From Liopterus haemorrhoidalis (Eukaryota; Arthropoda; Insecta; Coleoptera; Dytiscidae): a DNA stretch of 64,000 bases. The notes below the pieces were generated by a model that did not search any database, was not told the origin of the DNA, and worked only from the letters and a program-made list of their open reading frames with translations. The stretch is from assembly GCA_963971575.1 (NCBI GenBank), contig OZ020611.1, positions 239,840,654 to 239,904,653 of the forward strand, written 5' to 3'. Positions 11,566-22,704 of the stretch are shown one piece after another; position 1 is the stretch's first letter; every line of letters begins with the position of its first letter. The position numbers and the translations under genes are program-made.

Positions 11566-11932
11566 ATGTGAAGTGTAAATTTTCACAAATCTCAGGGTTT
11601 TGCAGGTATTTAGTATATGCAAGCAGAGCCGTAGCAATGGTTTTGGTGCCCTTGGCAAATAAATTAATTTAACTTAAAATAGCGCCCTTTTTATCTTTTT
11701 CATTTTATTTGAGACCATCATTTTCAGGGTTTTGTAGGTATGACCAAAAAACCCTCATTTTATATTGTTTAACTTATTTTTTTCAAAATTCTAGTTATAT
11801 TTTGACAAATGTTGCATTTAATTTTTAAAAGCGTAAATTTAATAACCGGTGGAAATTGTTTAAATTATAATTTAATTCTGTTTAAATGTACACGAAATCA
11901 GAGGGGCGGAACTTATAACAACCAGTGGTATT
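11566..11932. mobile_element. two HINE fragments, opposite orientations
   Basis: 11566-11627 is a minus-strand 3' terminus (palindrome and CAGGGTTTTGCAGGTATTTA). 11719-11932 is a plus-strand copy that keeps its first ~45 bases (TCAGGGTTTTGTAGGTATGA) and then jumps to the distal body (AAATGTTGCATTTAATTTTT). The microsatellite, proximal body and tRNA-like module are deleted. Confidence 0.65.
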
Positions 11933-12077
11933 TATAAAAAGAACTTATAAAAAATGCTGTTATTTTTTAATTTTAATTTTATTGTGACTAAAATCCTCAC
12001 AATTTATATATATATTTTTTTTTAAATAAATAAATAATAGTTCTTTGTACTCAAAAAATAAAAGTGATTATCAAAAA

Positions 12078-13135
12078 ATTGATGTGAAGTTTGAATTTTC
12101 ACACATTTCAGGTTTTGTAGGTATTTAGTAAGTGAATGATGATTATTTGGGATGCCAAAACAAATTTTCTATTAAAATATTTTTTTTTGTTAATTTTAAT
12201 TCGAACGCCTAATACCATTATTTAGGTTTCTAAATATATGCAGTATTTTTTTTTATATATAGCAAGGTTCATTAAGAATTTTAAAAATTGCGCCTATGGC
12301 TTTCATTGGTTGTTATAAGCGCCGCCCCTCTGATTTCGTGTACATTGAAACAGAATTAAATTATAATTTAAACAATTTCCACTGGTTATTAAATTTACGC
12401 TTTTAAAAATTAAATGCAACATTTGCCAACATATAACTAGAATTTAAAAAAAATAATTTAAACAATATAAAAATTTAAAAAAAGATAATAATAATATTGT
12501 CTCTTTTTGCAGGGTTCGATCCCTTTCGGATCAAGTTAGTTGGGTGAAAGGCCAGCGTCATAACCACTAGACCAGCATACACCTTCTAGTGTAGCGTGTT
12601 ACAAAGCTATAACTTGTGTACATTATTAGCAAAAAAACATAAAAAATGCGTTTTTTCCAAAAACATAATCTGATCAAAAATTCCTGTTGTACTATTCCGG
12701 TTCACACCAATATACATTATTTAGAATTTTTTCAGATTTTTAGTTTAAACCATCTGGGGTACAGGGTGTGGGACAAAAATTTTTTTTGTACAATTTTGGC
12801 AAAAATCGCTTCAAAATAATTTTTTTTGCAAAAATAAAAATTTGATCTTTAATGCACGTACCAAAGGCTTTCATTTGATACCCTACTCAGAATTATAAAA
12901 AAATTTTTTTTTTTTTCGATGAGCTCATATATATTTATATTTTTAGGGGGATATGTTTTTTATATGTTTTAGTATTTTTCCTATGTGCGGATCAAAGAGT
13001 TGTATAAGCATGCCAAATTTCAACTCTCTAGGTTTAGCTGTTGGGCTACAATTTTTACCGAACAGACAGACAGACAGACAGACGACAAAATGACGGTATA
13101 AGGGTTTTTTGGTCATACCTACAAAACCCTAAAAA
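12078..13135 (-). mobile_element. HINE-like element, full length
   Basis: Minus-strand copy of the same structure as 9487-10546. Its 5' end is at 13135, CAGA run near 13063-13083, tRNA-like module near 12515-12590 (GGTTCGATCCC on the plus strand is part of it), and 3' palindrome at 12086-12103. The 3' subterminal repeat has lost one G. Confidence 0.75.
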
Positions 13136-13890
13136 TGGTCTTTTAGTGTACCATGAAGTCTCTCGCTTTTAATTTTAATTATTTACATTTCTTTTTTGCT
13201 TAAATTTAGTGTAAAGTTTACACTTACATACAATTATAGTCTTAGAAAATAAATAATGTTAAAGTAGTGTTAATTTTAACACTAAAAAAGGAATATTTCA
13301 TAAAAATATACACTATCTGAACAAATGAAGATTTGGTTTAAAATAGAAAAACGAAAACTGATTCTTTGATAGAGATGCACCTTAGGAATTCACATGTTAC
13401 ATCAATAATTTAGATAGCCTTGATCTATGCCGAGATCTTAAATCTGTAGCTTGTTTAGTTTGTACAGAAATCCGCCGGCAATTATTAGTTATTGCAAATA
13501 TAATATTTATGTTTGAGTGCCGCTGTCCCCCTACCGATGAGACAATGTACTAAAATAGCCAGTGATGCAATGTTTGCCAGGCAGTGCGGTGTAGCACCTG
13601 TCCATTTGCGTCTCTACTCCAAGACTATTTAGTTGGATTTTACTGATATGCGGAAACGTACGATTATTAACAGCTTCTTATGTCATAACACAATTTGTTT
13701 ATGTTAAATTATCAACAATATCCATGTACATTTACGTGTTAAAATATATGTTATGAATTTTATTTGCATAGATCAATATCTTGTCATGTTTATTATTTAT
13801 TTGATTGCAAATCAAATTTTTATTTACATAATAATGAATGACATAAAATTTTTAGCATCACGAAAGGTGCGTGCGTGTATGTGTTACGAT
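13136..13890. other. no gene recognised
   Basis: AT-rich, no supported feature. Confidence 0.45.
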
Positions 13891-14465
13891 ATATTATTTT
13901 TACCGACCGCCAACATATACAGGGTGTTTGTTTGAAACGGGGCACCCCGAAAATCTCCTTTATTTGTAAATATACAAAAAATCTTAAGAACAAAAGTTAA
14001 ACTAGACAAAAAGGCCCATCTAAAGGTTACTATAAGAATTCTGAGGCACTTCCGGTTTCACCGGAAATTATGTCAACTTTTGATCTAGCATAGGGAATCG
14101 ATAATTTTATATTTTTTTCCTAAAAGTACATTAAATTAGCTTTACAATGACACCAAAAAGTCATATTTTTATGTTAACCATTTCAAAATGGCGACCATTT
14201 ATTTACAAAATAATAAACAACATAAGTTTTACAAAGTTGAACGTAGCAAGCTTTGAAAACAATAAAAAAGAAACAAAATATCTCTAAAATAGACTATTTG
14301 ACTATTTAGAAAAAAACTATAACTTTTTACAATTATTTCACAAAAAAAAAAAAAAAATACAAATGTTCGATCAAACCACCATTATTGTCCACACATTTTA
14401 GTTTTTTTTTTTTTTCTAAATAGTCAAATAGTTTATTTTAGAGATATTTTGTTTCTTTTTTAGGG
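13891..14465. repeat. foldback-arm stub followed by a decayed repeat with an internal hairpin
   Basis: 13891-13918 is the first 28 bases of the ACCGACCGCC arm. It breaks off at CAGGGTGTTTGTTTGAAACG (13919), which resembles a transposon terminus. Inside the following repeat, arms at 14266-14321 and 14399-14462 (ACAAAATATCTCTAAAATAG and its complement-like partner) form a hairpin with about 50-base stems, interrupted by A/T runs. No coding frame recognised. Confidence 0.5.
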
Positions 14466-15560
14466 GAAACATAAAAATTTAATTTAATTAAACAACAAAT
14501 TATAATCCAAAATTTACGTATAAGTTTTTCCTTATTTATAATTATTAACTTAAAATTAATAATTTGTTTGAGTACTGCTGTGAATTTATTTTCGTGGTTT
14601 AATTAGTAAAGATATCTCCGAATCATGGCGTTTATTTCTAATGTTTTGTTTTTTATTAAAATAATTTGGAAGGTTGGTTGTCAACTTGCGTCACTATACG
14701 TTACTATGGGTATGCAAATAATTATAATGACATAGACAGAGAAAGCATATAGTATTGTATATCGATACTTGTAGCAACGAACAGTCACCTATCAGCAATC
14801 CGACTATAGCTGTTTTATTTGCAAAATTTTGCTTAAAAATCGTTGGAGACTTGAAAAGCCCGAGATCAAAGGTCGAGGTTTTTTTTTGTAAATTATTAAA
14901 TCTGGGATATTTACTTAAAAGCAAAAAATATAGCTCCGCAGTTTGTATGCTAAGATTAAGAACTAGATATTTTTGTAAAAACTTCTCAAGCCCCTGAGCT
15001 CCCCCCCCCCCCCCTGAGTGCGCGCTTGTACTCCATTTATAAATCTTTATGCTTATGCTATGCACTTGCGCTATGGATCTATTATAAATGATGCTTTAAA
15101 ACAGCTCGGCTTAAATTTAAGCAAACCTGATTTTTGTTATAATTCATAAATGTTTCAAAGGTGAACAGTATTAGCCTCAATTTTGTTCAGTGTTTTCTGG
15201 GTCACGCTAGAGATATGATCATAAAATTTGGCATATCGCTCCACAAGATTTACGCAGCAGTAAAACTACTTAAAATACATAAATGTTCACTAAGTTGACA
15301 TCCGAAATACATTTATGTTTCATATTTATGTATGTATCCTGTTCTATAAAACCTTTTAGCAGTAAAGTTTTTATCTTGCGTTAGTTCTTGGTAAAACTTA
15401 TACCAGTGCTTTTAAAACTGTAGGTTGTTACCCCCAGAAAAGTAAAGTTAAAATTAAAATGAAATGGTTTATTTTAAAATACGGGTTTCATCAATAAATT
15501 CGCGGACTAGCGTCCTGAAACTTTATTGCTGCTTTTTCCACTTCTGGAAACATACCAGGT
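14466..15560. other. no gene recognised; contains a C14 run
   Basis: AT-rich. A run of 14 C lies at 15001-15014. The overlapping open frames on both strands (14694-15065, 14755-14997) have no family features. Confidence 0.45.
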
Positions 15561-16619
15561 CTACAAGTATGCTCCATTAGAAGTTATACATTTTTCCCAT
15601 CTTTCAGGCAATTTGTGAATACCTCGCCAGTAGAACTAGAACTCTTCCCCTTTCCCCGCAAACCATTCATCTAGCCATTCTTTCACATTTTCATATGAAC
15701 AAAAGTGCTGCTCGGCAAGTGCGTGACCCATCGATGCGAACAAGTGGTAATCTGAAGGGGCCAAGTCTTGTGAGTAAGCGGCATGGGGTAGCACTTCCCA
15801 CTTGAGTGCCTCCAATGTGTTGCAAACTGCTTTTGCCTCATGTGATGGAGCGTTATCGTGAAGAAAGATTACCTTGTGCTGTCTTCTTTCGTATTCTGGT
15901 CGTTTTATGAGCAGCGAATGGTTCAATTCGATCAGTTGTTGTTGGTAGCGTTGGGTATTAACTGTTTCACCAGGTTTTAACAATTCATAATAGACCACAC
16001 CCTTTTGGTCTCACCAAGTACCGAGCATTGTCTTTTTGCCAAAGTGATTCGGTCTTGCAGTTGATGTGGATGGTGAGCCTGGGTTCACCCATGATTTTTT
16101 GCTTTTGGGATTTTCAAAATAAATCCATTTTTCATCGCCAGTAATGATACGATGCAAAAAAGACTTTCTTTTGTATCGTGCAAGCAAAATTTCACAAGTG
16201 TTTTTGCGTTTTTCCATCTGCCTCTCATTCAATGCATGTGGAACCCATCTGCCGACTTTCTGGATTTTACCCATCTCTCGTAGGCGATTAGAAACGCCAA
16301 TGAAAGCTTGTTGACTAACGCCTAACTGCTCTGCTAGTTGTTTTTGTGATTGACTATCGTCTTCCTGTAGCAATGTTTCCAATTTTGTATCTTCATATTT
16401 TTTTGGAGGTTTTCCATGTTCTTTGTCTGTGAGATCAAAGTCACCACTTTTGAAACGCCGAAACCATCGTTCACACGTATCTTCCGATGGAGCATATTCA
16501 CCATAAGCTTCTCGAAGCAGTAGGTATGATTCAGCAGCAGTTTTTTTCAAATGAAAACAAAACAGTAGTACTGTCCGCGAATGCTCTTTATTTGGCACAA
16601 AATTTGACATTTTTAACAC
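15561..16619 (-). pseudogene. mariner transposase (Mos1-like, DD34D), two in-frame stops
   Basis: The frame runs 353 codons from ATG at 16619, close to the 345 residues of Mos1, with no frameshift. The N-terminal paired helix-turn-helix region precedes ITGDEKW (D162), HDNAPSH (D255) and LAPSDYHLF (D290). There are 34 residues between the last two Asp, the classic mariner spacing. Two stops break it: TGA at codon 203 (16013-16011), where the family has Trp in the W-W-D-Q motif, and TAG at codon 328 (15638-15636) before a still recognisable tail (W-R-G-I-H-K-L-P-E-R-W). Pro in Y-S-P-D is Gln here. It is dead as read, but the lack of indels suggests moderate age. Terminal repeats were not identified. 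Confidence 0.88.
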
Positions 16620-17559
16620 AGTAAAACAAAACTATATGATCACTTTTCAAATTATAACCTATATGTATTTGACACTTAATGATAACTTAATAAAACGCCG
16701 TATGTGTTGAAACTTTGAACTTTGAACTATACACTCTGTTTGCGCGGCAAGTTTGAAAAAAATCAGCATTTCATACTAGTAGACCTAGTATGTTGTACGT
16801 TTGATGGAGCCACTTGTCATTTAATTTAACATACTTTGATTTTGTCGACTTGATCCTTCAAGATAAGTTTTTAAGAAAGTAAAATACAGTTTATTGAGAG
16901 CGTCGTAAATAATTTTCGAATTGTCATGTTATAATTGAATTGTGATGAGTCAAAACATTCGTTGCATGTGATTTATTAGTTCGTACAGTCAGTTATCATG
17001 GTTATAGTGAAAAACAAATTTATCCTTTTCATTCTTTCATACCTTCATTACTCACTGGTGTGAGACTTGGACGCAACATCCAAAGTTCGGTATTGCGTAA
17101 TACGTGTAGTTCTTTTTTTATGAAACCTCGTCTTGGCAAATAAAACTAATTGTCAAAAACATTAACCTATTTTGGACAATGTCATTTATCAATTGATATT
17201 ATTTTATATTTCCTGTCATTTAACCCAAAAACTATCAAATATTAGTACATCCGTTACCCCAAGGTTATATTTCGTTAATAATTTCAGGCATATTATTAAA
17301 ACTATTGCGAAAAAGTTCGTTAAACATGCAATTGAATTTTGCAACATATCGAATTAATTATATTGAATCTGTTGTTAAATTTAATAACATATTATTACAG
17401 GTATTTAGATAGACAGACAGATAATTATTTAAATGAAATCCCCCGGCATCTATTATATACTAAACTGTACATGTAATTATATAAATTTTATATTTGTTAA
17501 TAAGCTATGTCACTTATGAAATTATATTTAATTTTAACAAGGTTTTAACTTATCTGATT
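16620..17559. other. no gene recognised
   Basis: AT-rich. The motif TAGTAGACCTAGTATGTTGT near 16780 resembles the presumed mariner end near 6498, and GTTGTACGTTTGATGGAG near 16795 recurs as a variant near 34257, so part of this may be old mariner non-coding sequence. No frame supports a gene. Confidence 0.4.
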
Positions 17560-19735
17560 TAGGACAAAAAAGAAATTCAAAATATTGCGTACATCAACAA
17601 ATAAGGGCACGAATATGGAGAAAGATTATTTCCGGCGCTTTTAAAGCCAGCGGTTAAACAACGGCCAGGTTAACTGAAAAAGTTCGAAGATGAACAACTA
17701 AAAGCTCTACTGTAAGACATTCAAAGAATCAACAGCTCGAAGTCGATAAATCAACCATTTCACGACGTTTACAAGGCATGGGAAAGATTCAGAAAAAATG
17801 GAGAAGGCTGCCACATGAATTGACAGAAAATGCCATTGCTAATCGTTTAAACATCTCGATTTCTTTGCTTACAAGGTATAAAACACTGCATATATATGTA
17901 TATTCACAAAAATTAATAGCAAATGAAATATACAAGTGACAATTACTGTGAGAGTAAGGATCTAATTTCAGATTTAAATTGTGAAAACGATAAAAAAAAA
18001 ACGATTAAAATATTTATCAAAAAGAATCATAATTCTGTTCAGTGGTGAGTTTCTACCCGCGTTAGTATTTCTACTGTTATAATAAAAAGTATTGTTTCGC
18101 CTAGTATTTACTAACGGTATGTTAAAATTAATAAGTTCCAAGATATCTGGACAATCCATCATATTGTTTACAATTTTATAAATATTGTTCAAATCAATCT
18201 GCTTGCGCAGATTTACAAGACTTACTAAATTGTACCTATTCAAATGATCATCATAAGATATTAAAGGATTTTTATTAAATTTATAATCCATATATTTAGT
18301 AAATCGTTTTTGTACTGAGTCGGTCACTGTAAATATTATAATAGGGGTTCCATACAATACTTGCATATTCCAAACGACTCAACACGAGGCATTTAAATAA
18401 ATGAATTAGACTGTCTGGCTGAGTGAATTCTTTACAAGAACGTAATATGAAGCCGAGTGTTTTTAATGAGGATGTTACTATTTTACCCACATGAACATTG
18501 AATTTTAATTTACTATCAAAATAAACACCAAGATCTTTTACAACATTTAATTTAACAAGGGATGAACCATCAATTGAATAATTTAAAAAAATTGGAATAT
18601 GTTTTCTCGTAAATGAGATGAAATTACATTTTTCGAAATTTAGGAAGAGCTTATTAATTTGAAAATATATATATAAAAGTTATGCAGATCTGACATTAAT
18701 TCATAGCAGTCTTGAAGGCATTCAATGCTTTTATAAATTTTCAAATCATCTACGTAGAGAAGGAATCTAGAATATTTAAAGCAGAAAATTATGTCGTTAA
18801 TAAATATGACAAATAGAACAGGGCCAAGATGAGAGCCTTGCGACACACCAGATGTTATATGCACGAAATTTGATGTAAAATTGTTAAGAGCCATTGCTTG
18901 CATTCTATTTGTTATGTAAGACGTAATCCAGCGTAACAGGTTTCCGTGAATATCAATAGAAATTAGTTTGGAGATAAGCAAACTGTGGTTAACCTTATCA
19001 AATGCTTTTTTAAAGTCTGTACATGTAACGTCCACTTGGTCCGATGAGTCCATCTTTGAGTGCAAGTATTCAACTTAAGGTAACAGATTTGAAATAACTG
19101 ATCTTTTTGCAAAAAATCCATGTTGCTGCGGAATAATGACTGATTTAATGGAATTGGATATAAATTTAGTTATTATATTTTCAAATATTTTTGCAAAAAT
19201 ACTTAGTTTAGAAATAGGCCGATAGTTTTCAATATTATTATTAGACCCATTTTTAAATACTGGCGTTACAATTGCTTGTTTCCATAATCAGAAACAATAC
19301 CTTCTTTTAGAGATTTATTAAATATAATATATAAGGGATCACTCAGAACAATTTTTAACAAAATGAGGTGAAATTCCATCTGGCCCAGGACCTTTAGATA
19401 GATCATAGTGTCGTTTATTATGAGTTGTTAAAACCAAAGGAAACAATCACCGACGATAATTGGAGTGTTTGAATGATAATTTGATGCGAAAACGAACATC
19501 AATTGCATCAAATCGCCGGAAGACTTCTCCATGACAATGCTCGGCCCCATGTTGTTTTAGCTGTGAAACTGATGGAGCTCGAATGGGGGGTTCTCCCACC
19601 CCCAGCGTATTATACGGACCTGTCCCCAAGCGATTACCATCTGTTCCGATCGATGCAACACGCTTTGGAAGATAAACATTTCCATAACTATGGAGAAGTC
19701 GAAAGTTGGGTTACTGAATAGATTGGCTCAAAAGG
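17560..19735 (+). pseudogene. mariner transposase split by a non-LTR insertion
   Basis: The first half (17560-17884) carries a frameshifted helix-turn-helix region, readable as T-I-S-R-R-L-Q-G-M-G-K-I-Q-K then L-P-H-E-L and ending ...S-L-L-T-R-Y-K. The second half (19419-19735) resumes with E-L-L-K-P-K-E-T-I-T and continues to LLHDNARPH and SPSDYHLFRSM. Roughly 70 residues between R-Y-K and E-L-L, including the first catalytic Asp, are absent. The gap between the two halves is occupied by the minus-strand reverse transcriptase relic. The last two Asp are only 32 residues apart, so a two-codon loss is likely. Confidence 0.75.
17885..19418 (-). pseudogene. non-LTR retrotransposon reverse transcriptase, decayed
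   Basis: Minus-strand fragments in several frames follow reverse transcriptase order. They are G-P-G-P-D-G-I-S-P-H-F-V-K-N (near 19395), N-Y-R-P-I-S (near 19215), C-T-D-F-K-K-A-F-D-K-V-N-H and G-V-S-Q-G-S-H-L-G-P with LLYVDD (19065-18640), then the post-RT region S-R-L-E-Y-A-S-I-V-W-N-P (18490-18296) and tail (18366-17974). The catalytic box is YVDD. Frameshifts and stops make it non-functional. It is similar in plan to the open copy at 48818-50479. It sits within a mariner relic, so it inserted after that mariner. Confidence 0.82.
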
Positions 19736-20245
19736 CAGATCATTATTACGTCGTGGAATTGAACACTAACAGAAAACTAGGAAAATATCATAGCTTCCGA
19801 GAGCAAATACTTTGATTAATGTATTCACGCATTTTGTTATTGAAATAAATACTCAAAAACACAAAAGAACATAGCGACTTTCAAAGCGACGTCCTATACA
19901 TACGTATATATATAAAAATTGTACGAGTTTGTGCTCTCGATATATGATGTTGTAATAAACAACAGTGTAATTTGATAAATTGGGTAATGAAGTGTAAATT
20001 ATATGTTATGATATGCGCATTGTAAATGGGAATATGTTTAGAACGCAATAATCTTTGAGATCTATTACATTACGTCATGGTATACGCAAATAGAAGCCCA
20101 GTCACACGTAAAAATCGCATGTCATACAAGACCATGATATACCATTACCAACACTCTATAAATTGATAAATATTTAACATCTACCATAAGAAATACAGTC
20201 CAGTGTTCTTTAAGATATTCCAGCTACATTTTTTTATTTTTTGAT
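19736..20245. other. no gene recognised
   Basis: AT-rich, no supported feature. Confidence 0.45.
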
Positions 20246-20300
20246 TACTTTATTTGGTAAAAGATAAAAGAGATACTTTTATCTTTTACCAAATAAAGTA
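20246..20300. repeat. perfect hairpin, 25-bp stem, 5-base loop
   Basis: 20246-20270 (TACTTTATTTGGTAAAAGAT...) is the exact reverse complement of 20276-20300; AGATA forms the loop. No larger element was recognised around it. Confidence 0.9.
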
Positions 20301-20458
20301 AAAGTCGAACTACGAAGACCACCCTGGTTACGTAGTTTCAATATTGTGTCTATATAATTGGCATCACTGCGATCGCAGTACTACACTGCCTGCATTTTAT
20401 AAAAATCCTTAACCACAGTAGTGTGGTCACCATGACCGCTGCCCTTTTCCCTTTCTTA

Positions 20459-20877
20459 TGACCGGTTGCTTAGGAACGAACAGATTTTATAACTCGAGTT
20501 ATCCCTAACCCAAGTTAAAATGATATATTTTTCTACGTTGTTTTGACTCGAATTGGGCATAACTAGAGTGACCAGATTTCAGTGAAGGGAAACCGGGACA
20601 CAGGGAAAAAAAAGAAGGTCTTTGTTTCCTCCCAGATCCAAGTGCAAAAAAAAGAAGGTCCTCATCTCTCAAATTCAAAGTGAAGAGCAAAAAAAAAAAG
20701 GTCCTCACCTCCCCTAAATTCAAAGTGAAGAGCAAAAAGAGTCCTCACCTCAAAAACCGGGACAATCGGGCGTCCCGAGAACATTTTTCGGGACACCGGG
20801 ACAATTGACCTAAAACCGGGACGGATGGTCACCCTAGGAATAACTCAAGTTATAACGCGTTATTTAGCAACCGGTCA
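20459..20877. mobile_element. Tourist/PIF-like MITE carrying a nested MITE
   Basis: Ends TGACCGGTTGCT and its complement AGCAACCGGTCA are flanked by TTA at 20456-20458 and 20878-20880, the 3-bp target type of PIF/Harbinger. Subterminal AACTCGAGTTAT-like sequence occurs at both ends. A smaller relative is at 40281-40398. The middle is taken up by another MITE (20565-20835). Confidence 0.75.
20565..20835. mobile_element. MITE nested in the Tourist-like MITE
   Basis: Ends AGAGTGACCA and, inverted, AGGGTGACCATCC, with ACCGGGACA boxes near both ends. Inside, a motif AAAAAAAAGAAGGTC(C)TC plus AAATTCAAAGTGAAGAGC is repeated about three times. The target duplication is not clear. Confidence 0.65.
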
Positions 20878-21132
20878 TTAGTAGTAAATTTAAAGTTCGT
20901 ACTGGCATCCTATCCACATTTTGTATTTTTGTAAATTCAGTCCTCTCCCTGCCTGTTATGATATATTCCTAAATTTTTCGTATATTAGTCTGGTGCAACC
21001 AAAGCAGTATGATGATTGCTGTATGTATGGCTTTCATATGGGAGTATTTTGTAGCACGCTACTGTTTTAGTATTATTTGATTGTCGTAGTCGCATCATGG
21101 AAAACATCGAATAAATGATGTAGTTAACTTAC

Positions 21133-21307
21133 CGGCATGGAAGATGTTACCGCAACCATCGCAACGGCTGGCGAATTGTTTATCGTAGCAAGCGCCGCAG
21201 TAGATCTTCTCGCCCTTAGCTCCGAACTGCTTGTCAACGAGGGACTCCCCGCAGGTGGTGCACTGGAAGCACACCTCGTGCCAATGCTTCTCCTTGTACG
21301 ACAGATC
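21133..21307 (-). CDS. Lmpt: Limpet/FHL-type LIM protein, LIM-domain exon
   Basis: Internal exon of a LIM-domain adaptor of the Limpet (insect) / four-and-a-half-LIM (vertebrate) family, which act as protein-binding scaffolds in muscle and at actin structures. It encodes D-L-S-Y-K-E-K-H-W-H-E-V-C-F-Q-C-T-T-C, then Y-C-G-A-C, then C-D-G-C-G-N-I-F-H-A. So it supplies the second part of one LIM zinc module (His, Cys pairs, Y-C-x-x-C) and the opening Cys pair of the next. Splice sites are clear: acceptor TTGTTGCAG before 21307 and donor GTAAGT after 21133. It begins in phase 0 and ends with one base of a Gly codon. The phase and the joined sequence I-D-S-K/D-L-S-Y-K match the exon at 29211-29400. 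The next exon downstream was not found in the window. Confidence 0.88.
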
Positions 21308-21518
21308 CTGCAACAAAACAACACTCATCAGGACAATGCTTCCGTTGATTATAAAATAATTGAACTAAAGTGTTTTGAATTAAAGTGGTTGGAACGAAAC
21401 ACTTTTTAGGGTTTCAATGGAATAAAGAAGACCCACAAAGGGTCCGAATGGAAATGTTTGGAACATTTTTTCCTAGTATTTTATGCTGTAATCGCGTCAA
21501 TATCAACGGTTTCCTTAA

Positions 21519-22258
21519 GGGGGGGTATGATCAGAGCAGCACATTTTATACCCATTTTCAAGATTTTTTTTTAGAAAACTGTTAATAGTAACTTGATTTG
21601 GATAATACCTACAGTAAAGAACAACCTTTGAAGAGTATCCAAAAAAAAATTTATTGAAAAATATCGAAAATTAAGCTCGTGACATGAATTTGAAATTTTC
21701 GTTCAGGACAAAGAGTTGATTTGCGGTGAGACACATAACTAATGACTGGATCATCTAAAACAAAAAAAACCAAAAATATTTCGTTAGTTTATGAGTTTCT
21801 TGAGGTAACGCTGTCGAGTTTTTTCAAATATCTAGATTATTTAATTTTTGGTATAAGTTTGAAGTCAAAAAAACGAAAAAAACGGATTTTTTTTTCGAAA
21901 TTTGTTTTCAGTTGTAAAAAATTCCATAAAAAAAAAACGCAAGAAATAAAAAATATCTCGACAGCGTTACCTCAAGAAACTCATAAACTAACGAAATATT
22001 TTTGTTTTTTTTGTTTTAGATGATCCAGTCATTAGTTATGTGTCTCACCGCAAATCAACTCTTTGTCCTGAACGAAAATTTCAAATTCATGTCACGAGCT
22101 TAATTTTCGATATTTTACAATAATTTTTTTTTTTGGATACTCTTCAAAGGTTGTTCTTTACTGTAGGTATTATCCCAATCAAGTTACTATTAACAGTTTT
22201 CTAAAAAAAAATCTTGAAAATGGGTATAAAATGTGCTGCTCTGACCATACCCCCCCCC
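21519..22258. mobile_element. piggyBac-type foldback MITE, 740 bp
   Basis: TTAA at 21515-21518 and 22259-22262 flanks an element starting GGGGGGTATGATCAGAGCAG and ending in its near-complement. The inverted arms run about 300 bases each (to about 21825 and from about 21950) with few mismatches, leaving a ~125-base AT-rich centre. Non-coding. TTAA target duplications are characteristic of piggyBac transposition. It lies in the 7.9-kb LIM-gene intron, about 210 bases from the exon at 21307. Confidence 0.9.
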
Positions 22259-22704
22259 TTAATATCACTTCTAGACTGTTTACCTAAACCAATCATTTCC
22301 AAACTTTTTTGTCTACAAGACCCACTTAGAATACTAAGTAATAATTTGTAAGTAATAAATGACACCGAATAAAAATAAATAGTATTAAAAAGGTGACAAG
22401 AAAACGAAACAATGAATTTGCAATGTTTTGTAGAGCAGTATTTTTTTGCTCCATAATTGAAAATAATCATAAAATTAAGGTAACAAAAATAATGTCACAT
22501 GTATTTTAGCCACAAAAATTCTAAGGAAACCGTCGTCAGATGGCAGCACAGTATATGACGTCACACTAATATGGTCTATTTCTACCAAAAATACACATGA
22601 GTGATGGATAGAAGTTTCTTGGGCATATCTATGAAACCTCAAAAAGAACGAGAACATGTCAATGTAAGGGTGTATATTCTTAGCTTATTTATTTATTTAT
22701 TTTC

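Noticed and set aside
15001..15040. Possible next LIM exon: minus strand reads M-E-Y-K, as the family does after the exon ending at 21133
   Set aside because: After M-E-Y-K the frame runs into a poly-G tract, has no Trp-His or Cys pairs and no acceptor in phase; chance match.
21137..21409. 90-residue plus-strand frame overlapping the LIM exon
   Set aside because: It is the antisense shadow of the LIM exon; the minus strand has zinc ligands and splice sites, the plus strand no family features. The same holds for 29166-29537.
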